Shown here: positions 49,379 to 54,791 of the stretch, piece after piece
Layout: every line of letters begins with the position of its first letter
How positions within the stretch are numbered: the first letter of the stretch is position 1
NCBI GenBank assembly: GCA_013287645.1
Contig: JABDDJ010000010.1
Span: 1-54,791, forward strand
DNA from: Chlamydiota bacterium
GTDB lineage: Bacteria; Chlamydiota; Chlamydiia; Chlamydiales; JABDDJ01
Reading direction: 5' to 3'
DNA: 54,791 bases
The notes under the pieces: model-generated
Database searches by the model: none
What the model was told of the DNA's origin: nothing
Seen by the model: the letters and a program-made list of their open reading frames with translations, nothing else
Program-made: the position numbers and the translations under genes

Positions 49379-52300
49379 ATGAAGATTTTAGTCCGCTTTT
49401 TACTCTATTGTGCCATCTTAGTGACGATCCTCTATGTCACGCTGCTTGTACCACCTATCAAGCATTACATAGAGAATAGACTTCAAAGGATTGTGGCCGA
49501 AAAAACAGGCCTACAATTGACCATGAAAGACTTGAGTTGGCGTCCACCCTTCACAATTGTCTTTCATGATGTCCAGTTGAAAAAAGCAGAGGGCCAAACC
49601 CTCTTTATTGAGCGTTTGGACTATACGACTTCGCTATCAGAAATTTTGAGGATTATTTTTACACAATCTACTTTCGAGGTTTCTGATCTGAAGATTCAAG
49701 GTTTGCAGATATATCACAAAGAGTTCAATCCTATTAATTTGCTGCTTAAACCCATTATTTTTGAGGGAAGCTTTGCCTACGAACCTATTTCAGATACATT
49801 GACAGCCCAAGTTACAGGACAAAAAAAAGCAGAACTTAACTGCCCTGGAAAGACTACACTCTTTCTGAGCCTTCAAAAAGCACAAGAGAAGTACAATACC
49901 ACTCTCACTATAGATGAAGAAAAGGGGGGTGTACTCCTGAATCCCTTCTGCACAGAATGGGTCGATTCATCCTCTTTTAAAATATTTGCAAGCAGTGATC
50001 AGACTTTCCAAACCAATGGACGCATAGAGTTTGAGGTTAAAGGAAAAGACAGCGATGCTTGGAAAATGGAGACGATAGGCGATTTTCATATGGGCGATGA
50101 GTGGAAAATTAGCCTGAGTAATGAATTAAAAGGATTTCTTGATGGAAAACAGAACTTAAGTCTCATTATAAATCCCATAACTCACTTAGCTTCAGGAACT
50201 TTAGATGCAACTTTCTCCAAGCTCAAAATTACCGCGTCTAGCAAAGGCACAGAACTATTCCATCCAAAAATAGATAACCTACAAGCAACATGGGAAGGTA
50301 TTGCTGCAGAAGGCACTCTTGATCTTAGCCTATCCCCTCTGCAACTAGAAGGTAAATTAGATCTGAATAAGCTCAACGGCCATATACAATTTATTTTAGG
50401 CAAATCTTTCCAAGTGCACTATGAAGAAAAAGACGCTCTAGATACTGAACTCGATCTTGAAGGAGAGTGGTCCTCAAGCCTTTCAAAAATAGCTGTCAAC
50501 ATTAAAGAACTTAAAGGACACATCGCACAACATCTCCTTAAGCTCCAAAAATCCTTTGAAATCTCTTATGAAAATGAACATCTCTCGCTGACTCCCATAC
50601 TCACTCATTTAAGCGAAAGCACTCTTTATGCTGCCCTCAATGAGATTGAGAACGGCTATGAACTTTCTACCTATGCCCTCAATATTCCTTCCACCCTGAT
50701 CAACTCTGAAGAAGATACCTATTGGAACCTTAAAGCTCATCTACGCTGGCTAACTTCACTTGAACAGCTCAACATCAACCTTTCAGCCGCTAAAAAAGAT
50801 TCTAACGAGTCCACTACTATTCAACTCTCTCTACACCCTATGACCGGGCCACCCTCTTTAGGCTACCTTCTCGACATTCACCATCCTCGTCAAGGCCTCT
50901 TAACGCTACTTTCTTCTCAAGCCACAAACTTGCAAGCTAATCTTCAGAGCGAAGGAACTATTGATCATCCCTCCATCCTAGCACTATTCAAAGACAATTC
51001 CACATTACGCTTTTCAGGAAACACCTCACTCTACTACACACTTCCTGAAACACAGGGTCATATTACTACCTTTGTCCAAGGTACTCGTGAAACCATCCAG
51101 TTAAAAAACTTGCAATTGAAAGATCATTTCTTTGAATCGATTGGAAACCTCATCTTTGATATTCCTACACAACATTTTGAAGGCAAATTAAACATTCTCA
51201 CACAACGTATTCCCCTTAAAGGAATTCTTACATTTGCAGGAACCTCTAAACAGTTTGCCTATGCTTGGTCTGGGGAATATTCTCCAGAAAATCCATCCAA
51301 ACCTATCTCATTTTATTCACAAGGCCAGCTAACAAACTCTAAATTGATAGGTAATATTGAGGCAGATACCTCCTGGAATGACCTTCCCCTTACTACTGAT
51401 GGAAAGTATACACTCACATTCACACCAGAACCTAATTTAGATTTCACTCTTCAAGCCATTTACAATGATGATCGAAAATCAGCTACCCGGTTAGGCAACC
51501 TCAATATCAAAGCCCATTTCATAGGACCTCCCAAGTCATTGAATGGAGAAGTGACCATCACCGGCTCAAAGACCATCCTCAATGATAATCCCCTCCCTTC
51601 TTGGGTACTCACATCTACACTACATTATCCTGACAAACTCGAAACGCTCACCATCGCCTTCGAAAACTCACACAAAATCCAATTGGTCTCTCCCTGGACC
51701 CTCGAATGGAAAGAATCTAGCATCCATCTTCCTCCCCTACAACTACGTATGGGCAAAGGAACACTCGAAGCGGAAGGCTATGCAACAAATGATGACTTCA
51801 AATTATTCTTCAAAGGGCGTGACCTACCTCTAGCACCCACTAGTCCACCTATCAATGCTAAACTTGCCCTCGAAGGCGCCTTTGAAGGGCCTTGGAATTC
51901 TCCACAAGGCCTTCTCCACCTATCACTCGAAGATCTCCAATGGATCGACAAATTTTACGGAAAATCCCCTATCTGCCATGCTTCTGTCGACCTCGCCCTA
52001 AAACCTTCCCTGACTACCCTGCAAGGAGAACTTCTCTGCTCTTCCATCGAACCCGTCACCTTCCATGCCAAAATCCCCTCTAATCTCTCACTCTCCCCCT
52101 TTAATATAGCTGTCAATACCGAAGCCCCCTTTACACTTGATCTAAAAGCCTCAGGAGCTGTAGGACCCCTTCTCGATATCCTCGTCTCCCATACCGCAGC
52201 CGTTAACGGCTTTGTCTCACTCTCCCTCCAAGCTACAGGCACACTCACTAATCCACAAATCACCGGCATCATCGCCCTTAATGATGGTTCCTATGAAAAC

Positions 52301-53428
52301 CTAGAAACGGGCACATTCCTGCACAATATAACCCTAAAAGCACGTGCCGAAGGCTCATCCATACAGATTGAACAATTGGAGGCCAATGATAATAAAGAAG
52401 GAACCCTTAGAGGAAACGGAAAATTTCTCATCGACAAAGCCAATAACTACCCCTTCGAAATCCACTGCGACCTCAATAAAATACTCCTACTCCAGACCGA
52501 TAATGTAAGCGCCTCTATAGATGGAAATCTCCTCTTTAAAGGAGACAAAAATGGAGCAGTGATTTCCGGTACAGTCTTGCCCGTATCTACAATGCTCTAT
52601 ATCCCCGAAGAGATACCCGAAAATGAAACCGTCGAAGTCACCTATATAAATGTCCCCAAAGGAAAAGAGAAAAAAAATAATTTTGAATCTTCTAGCAGCA
52701 TGACAACCTACCCCATCACCTTTGATTTAGATGTCAAGACCTCCAATAGACTCCATATACATGGACGAGGCCTAGAATCAGCCTGGAGAGGCCAAGCACA
52801 TCTAACCGGACCCATCACAAACCCTAATGTACAGGGCGAGCTCAAAGTCCAAAAAGGAAATTACAACTATAAAGGAAAAATTTTTGACATCTATCAAGGA
52901 ACAATTATATTTGCCGGACCATGGGAAACAAAGACTAAACTCTACGTCATCGCTTCGCTCGAAATCGACGACATTCTTGTAGAAGCCATCTTGCGCGGAG
53001 CATTAAAAAATCCCACACTCACCTTCCGCTCCAATCCACCCATGCCCCAGCGCGAAATCGTCTCCCATCTCCTCTTTGGCACAGGTTCAGCCGACATTTC
53101 AGCCTATCAAGGCAATGAACTCTCCCGGTCTATATCCAACCTATCACAAGGAGACGATACACCTGACATCCTCACTCAAGTTCGCAATCAACTTAATATT
53201 GACCGGCTAGATATTAACCGCGAAGTCACCAGCGAAGGCGATAAAGTCTCTGTGCAGCTAGGAAAATACATTTGCAAAGGCGTCTATGTGTCACTCAACA
53301 GAAGCCTAACAGAAGAGAGCAACAGTATTGCCGTCGATGCCAACGTCGTCCATGATGTCCGCGCCCACGCCGAAGTCACCGACAACGCAGAAACCAAGCT
53401 CCTCCTTAAGTGGAAGCATCACTTTTAG
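49379..53428 (+). CDS. tamB: TamB-like translocation and assembly module protein
   Basis: Large 1349-residue AsmA/DUF490 protein: an N-terminal membrane anchor (about 5-25, LLYCAILVTILYVTLLV) and a very long beta-rich body. The conserved C-terminus includes LHIHGRGLESAWRGQAHLTG, NPNVQGELKVQKGNYNYKG, LRGALKNPTLTFRSNPPMPQ and EIVSHLLFGTG, the DUF490 signature. It bridges the inner and outer membranes, probably transporting lipid or aiding protein assembly with TamA. The 3' end contains a short segment that recurs downstream (53406-53428), probably an insertion trace. It ends KWKHHF. Confidence 0.92.
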   Translation: MKILVRFLLYCAILVTILYVTLLVPPIKHYIENRLQRIVAEKTGLQLTMKDLSWRPPFTIVFHDVQLKKAEGQTLFIERLDYTTSLSEILRIIFTQSTFEVSDLKIQGLQIYHKEFNPINLLLKPIIFEGSFAYEPISDTLTAQVTGQKKAELNCPGKTTLFLSLQKAQEKYNTTLTIDEEKGGVLLNPFCTEWVDSSSFKIFASSDQTFQTNGRIEFEVKGKDSDAWKMETIGDFHMGDEWKISLSNELKGFLDGKQNLSLIINPITHLASGTLDATFSKLKITASSKGTELFHPKIDNLQATWEGIAAEGTLDLSLSPLQLEGKLDLNKLNGHIQFILGKSFQVHYEEKDALDTELDLEGEWSSSLSKIAVNIKELKGHIAQHLLKLQKSFEISYENEHLSLTPILTHLSESTLYAALNEIENGYELSTYALNIPSTLINSEEDTYWNLKAHLRWLTSLEQLNINLSAAKKDSNESTTIQLSLHPMTGPPSLGYLLDIHHPRQGLLTLLSSQATNLQANLQSEGTIDHPSILALFKDNSTLRFSGNTSLYYTLPETQGHITTFVQGTRETIQLKNLQLKDHFFESIGNLIFDIPTQHFEGKLNILTQRIPLKGILTFAGTSKQFAYAWSGEYSPENPSKPISFYSQGQLTNSKLIGNIEADTSWNDLPLTTDGKYTLTFTPEPNLDFTLQAIYNDDRKSATRLGNLNIKAHFIGPPKSLNGEVTITGSKTILNDNPLPSWVLTSTLHYPDKLETLTIAFENSHKIQLVSPWTLEWKESSIHLPPLQLRMGKGTLEAEGYATNDDFKLFFKGRDLPLAPTSPPINAKLALEGAFEGPWNSPQGLLHLSLEDLQWIDKFYGKSPICHASVDLALKPSLTTLQGELLCSSIEPVTFHAKIPSNLSLSPFNIAVNTEAPFTLDLKASGAVGPLLDILVSHTAAVNGFVSLSLQATGTLTNPQITGIIALNDGSYENLETGTFLHNITLKARAEGSSIQIEQLEANDNKEGTLRGNGKFLIDKANNYPFEIHCDLNKILLLQTDNVSASIDGNLLFKGDKNGAVISGTVLPVSTMLYIPEEIPENETVEVTYINVPKGKEKKNNFESSSSMTTYPITFDLDVKTSNRLHIHGRGLESAWRGQAHLTGPITNPNVQGELKVQKGNYNYKGKIFDIYQGTIIFAGPWETKTKLYVIASLEIDDILVEAILRGALKNPTLTFRSNPPMPQREIVSHLLFGTGSADISAYQGNELSRSISNLSQGDDTPDILTQVRNQLNIDRLDINREVTSEGDKVSVQLGKYICKGVYVSLNRSLTEESNSIAVDANVVHDVRAHAEVTDNAETKLLLKWKHHF

Positions 53429-53433
53429 AATTA

Positions 53434-53901
53434 TTATAATGACGCAGAATCAACGGTAATAAACTCATCTGCAGACTTATGGATCTTAGTTTCTTGAGAA
53501 AATTTTAAGTAATCAAAGCCTCTGAACGTATTTCGAAAAAGCTTATTATCTGCTTTTAGAGTATCAAGTATAAAAAGCCTGATACAAAGCTCTGTTGTAG
53601 GAATGATCTTAGCATATAAATCTTTGGCTTTTTCCCAATGAATAACACTAGCGTGGCTAACTCCAAAACATTTTGCAAACTCTGCATAAGTTTTTTGAAA
53701 ATACTGACGAATAAATCGAATTTCATTTCCAGTTAGCGGAAAAGGATTTTGACATAAAGTTAAAAGCACACTACGTTGTAACTGGTTATAGTCAATGTCA
53801 GGAACTTCTACACCTCTAATCGAATGTACAGGGACATTTAATAAATGAACTGGAAAACCCAATCCATCATACTCAAAGCACTTAATTATTTTCTTTTTCA
53901 T
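53434..53901 (-). CDS. HTH antitoxin-like protein (MqsA/HigA type)
   Basis: A 155-residue protein with a helix-turn-helix: LTGNEIRFIRQYFQKTYAEF followed by AKCFGVSHASVIHWEKAKD (about 80-118) is the XRE/MqsA-type DNA-binding motif. The N-terminal part (FEYDGLGFPVHLLNVP) resembles the antitoxin's beta-rich region but lacks the CxxC zinc motif of MqsA. It follows the DUF4258 gene directly: that gene's stop precedes its frame immediately. I use the ATG at 53901; a GTG at 53913 is possible. The pair is typical of a type II toxin-antitoxin operon, with this protein binding the operator (inference). Confidence 0.7.
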   Translation of the reverse strand: MKKKIIKCFEYDGLGFPVHLLNVPVHSIRGVEVPDIDYNQLQRSVLLTLCQNPFPLTGNEIRFIRQYFQKTYAEFAKCFGVSHASVIHWEKAKDLYAKIIPTTELCIRLFILDTLKADNKLFRNTFRGFDYLKFSQETKIHKSADEFITVDSASL

Positions 53902-53913
53902 AGCAATATCCAC

Positions 53914-54225
53914 TTATTCATCCCTAGATAGATTTATCACAGTAATAATAAGCATACCATCATTCTCAAAACTAATAATCACTCTAATCATATCTCCTTG
54001 TAGAGATATCCCTCGTACAGCATAATTCCAGGCCTGCCATTCTTCTTTATATTGGTCTTTTTTGAGTTCTCTATAACCTGTCTTTATTACGTGTAACGCA
54101 TCTAACAAGGTTATATCTCTCTCTAGTTGCCTGCATTCAGCATGGAATGTAGGTATATACTTACCACTTTCTATACATTGACGAGAAAGCTCAAGCACAT
54201 TCTGTAATTTTGGCGGTCGCTTCAC
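53914..54225 (-). CDS. DUF4258-type putative toxin
   Basis: A 103-residue basic protein. FHAECRQLERDITLLDALHV, KTGYRELKKDQY, the central WQAWNYAVRGISLQGD and DGMLIITVINLS fit the DUF4258 fold, often the toxin partner of an HTH or zinc antitoxin. Biochemical activity of the family is unclear to me; a ribonuclease or mRNA interferase is often proposed. It comes before the antitoxin gene on the same strand and the two are adjacent. No obvious promoter palindrome was seen at its start. Confidence 0.7.
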   Translation of the reverse strand: MKRPPKLQNVLELSRQCIESGKYIPTFHAECRQLERDITLLDALHVIKTGYRELKKDQYKEEWQAWNYAVRGISLQGDMIRVIISFENDGMLIITVINLSRDE

Positions 54226-54281
54226 AATGCATCTCTCTTAATTCGCATTGTAAATGATTTACATTTTTTCTGCTAGAAAAG

Positions 54282-54372
54282 TTTAAGTGGAAGCATCACC
54301 ACTTTTAGCATCTTCAGTTTTTGGAATAACTAATCTTATGAATTCCTTTAGAGAAAGCAAACTCTGCAGAGG
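54282..54372. repeat. 91-bp direct repeat, copy 1
   Basis: Nearly identical to 54666-54756 (three differences, offset 384 bp). The first part also matches the last 23 bases of tamB (53406-53428) apart from a 3-base CAC insertion. It is a copy of the end of a minus-strand gene. Confidence 0.93.
54283..54372 (-). pseudogene. Truncated 3' end of the neighbouring gene
   Basis: Reads LQSLLSLKEFIRLVIPKTED, then AKSGDAST and a stop, a near-exact copy of the last 28 residues of the partial gene at the window end. Upstream the frame meets a stop within a few codons and there is no start, so it is a duplicated fragment. Confidence 0.75.
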
Positions 54373-54417
54373 ACAGATAAATCAAGAAACATGGAATCAT
54401 TAAGTTTATTTTGTTCT

Positions 54418-54461
54418 GAGCAAGATTTTGCTTAAGCCCGGGCTTAAGCTAAATCTTGCTC
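54418..54461. repeat. 44-bp loopless palindrome
   Basis: GAGCAAGATTTTGCTTAAGC continues to CCGGGC and its inverse; each 22-nt half matches the other with one mismatch and the centre is CCCGGG without a loop. As RNA it could act as a terminator-like stem followed by an A-rich rather than U-rich tail, so a termination role is unproven. Confidence 0.9.
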
Positions 54462-54480
54462 AACAAGAATCCTACTACAA

Positions 54481-54546
54481 TTAAAGCGAATTTCGAAAGA
54501 AGTCTATTATAGCCATCGCCGAATCTATACCTTCAAAGCTTGCCAT
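54481..54546 (-). CDS. 21-codon reading frame with strong translation start (gene remnant or leader peptide)
   Basis: MASFEGIDSAMAIIDFFRNS plus L and a stop. GGAGG lies five bases before its ATG, and promoter boxes and an inverted repeat lie upstream, far better signals than chance would give. It may be the cut-off N-terminus of a lost gene or a small peptide. No similarity can be claimed. Confidence 0.45.
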   Translation of the reverse strand: MASFEGIDSAMAIIDFFRNSL

Positions 54547-54557
54547 AATTGCCTCCA

Positions 54558-54578
54558 ATGTATCATCTTATGATACAT
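54558..54578. promoter_or_regulatory. Operator-like inverted repeat
   Basis: ATGTATCAT and ATGATACAT, nine perfect paired bases around CTT, located in the leader of the small reading frame. Such a symmetric site fits a dimeric repressor, for example an antitoxin-type regulator (inference). Confidence 0.55.
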
Positions 54579-54636
54579 ACTTGGTCTTTTTGTCATACCC
54601 GCTAATACGATGATTATGCCTAGTATGTATAGATAT

Positions 54637-54664
54637 ATTATACATACATGCATGTCAGGCACAA
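54637..54664 (-). promoter_or_regulatory. Promoter-like boxes of the small reading frame
   Basis: On the minus strand, TTGTGC (54659-54664) and a perfect TATAAT (54637-54642) are 16 bases apart, resembling a sigma-70-type promoter; the -35 box is weak. A transcript would begin about 85 bases before the ATG and include the operator-like palindrome. Confidence 0.4.
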
Positions 54665-54665
54665 C

Positions 54666-54756
54666 TTTAAGTGGAAGCATCACCACTTTTAGCATCTTCA
54701 GTTTTTGGAATAACTAATCTTATGAATTCCTTTAGAGAAAACAAACTCTCGAGAGG
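54666..54756. repeat. 91-bp direct repeat, copy 2
   Basis: The counterpart of 54282-54372. Here the repeat is part of an open reading frame that continues beyond the window, so this is probably the original locus and copy 1 the duplicate. Confidence 0.93.
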
Positions 54757-54791
54757 GTATTTATCTAAAAAGCTGTTAAAGGTTTCTAAAC
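54667..54791 (-). CDS. C-terminal end of an unknown gene (runs off the window)
   Basis: The last 40 or so codons of a minus-strand gene: LETFNSFLDKYPLESLFSLK, then EFIRLVIPKTEDAKSGDAST and the TAA stop (54667-54669). The frame is open to the window edge. Not recognised. Its final bases match, in the opposite direction, the end of tamB, which suggests that the two genes once overlapped tail to tail. Confidence 0.6.
   Translation of the reverse strand, partial: LETFNSFLDKYPLESLFSLKEFIRLVIPKTEDAKSGDAST

Larger units (their letters stand above)
54226..54791. other. Degenerate region with duplicated gene ends and palindromes
   Basis: This 566-bp stretch has no full-length gene. It holds, in order: a truncated copy of a gene 3' end (54283-54372), a 44-bp perfect-looking palindrome (54418-54461), a 21-codon reading frame with excellent translation signals (54481-54546), an operator-like palindrome (54558-54578), promoter-like boxes (54637-54664) and the true 3' end of the next gene (from 54667). 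It appears to be an insertion or deletion scar between tamB and the next gene. Confidence 0.7.

Noticed and set aside
1..54791. tRNA, rRNA or known riboswitch
   Set aside because: No cloverleaf, rRNA core segment or riboswitch core was recognised by eye; a covariance-model scan would be needed to be sure.

Overview
The window reads as chromosome of a chlamydia, most likely an environmental, amoeba-associated lineage rather than a Chlamydia pathogen. Evidence: a convincing CPAF protease homologue (triad H95/S452/E511 in the expected context), a folD-apbE...recF-dnaN block in the order remembered from Chlamydia, the paired LAB_N membrane protein and LpxB that I recall as one fused protein in Chlamydia, moderate-to-low GC, and several AT-rich effector-like proteins. 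No rRNA, tRNA or CRISPR array was recognised. Species assignment is inference.

Layout. 1-7.0 kb (all minus): M48 and M20 peptidases, then an envelope/LPS block (GT2 glycosyltransferase, LAB_N protein, LpxB, DUF374 acyltransferase) and pcnB with an alpha/beta hydrolase. 7.0-14.8 kb: a signal-peptide-bearing GT32-like glycosyltransferase, two tandem alpha/beta hydrolases, a small unknown protein, maf, a secreted HEAT-repeat protein and a large lipase-like protein. 15-20.6 kb (plus): LptD-like protein, UDP-glucose dehydrogenase, prenyl diphosphate synthase, undecaprenyl-phosphate sugar transferase and an MreD-like membrane protein. 20.6-26.7 kb: CPA2 antiporter and CPAF (minus), dienelactone hydrolase, TMEM14 protein and a eukaryotic-like kinase (plus).

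26.8-37.5 kb (minus) is the standout: eight contiguous genes, cheW-cheR(TPR)-cheW-cheA(REC)-MCP-MCP-cheB-(REC+histidine kinase). Gene content and order resemble the Pseudomonas Wsp system, but the diguanylate cyclase WspR is absent and a response-regulator/histidine-kinase hybrid stands at the end. No flagellar or pilus genes are visible, so an output other than swimming is likely (inference).

37.7-54.8 kb: a large AT-rich unknown protein, two DUF membrane proteins, folD-apbE, a conserved-looking winged-helix protein, recF-dnaN, tamA-tamB, then a DUF4258/HTH toxin-antitoxin-like pair and a patch of duplicated gene ends that looks like an insertion scar.

Superimposed are palindromic intergenic repeats: five copies of one family built on ATTAAACGCAAAG, a second family built on CTTGCTTATCCTGCC, a TGGAC-decamer palindrome, and a 278-bp locus where three palindromes are nested inside one another. 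Several repeats supply or abut the stop codons of neighbouring genes.
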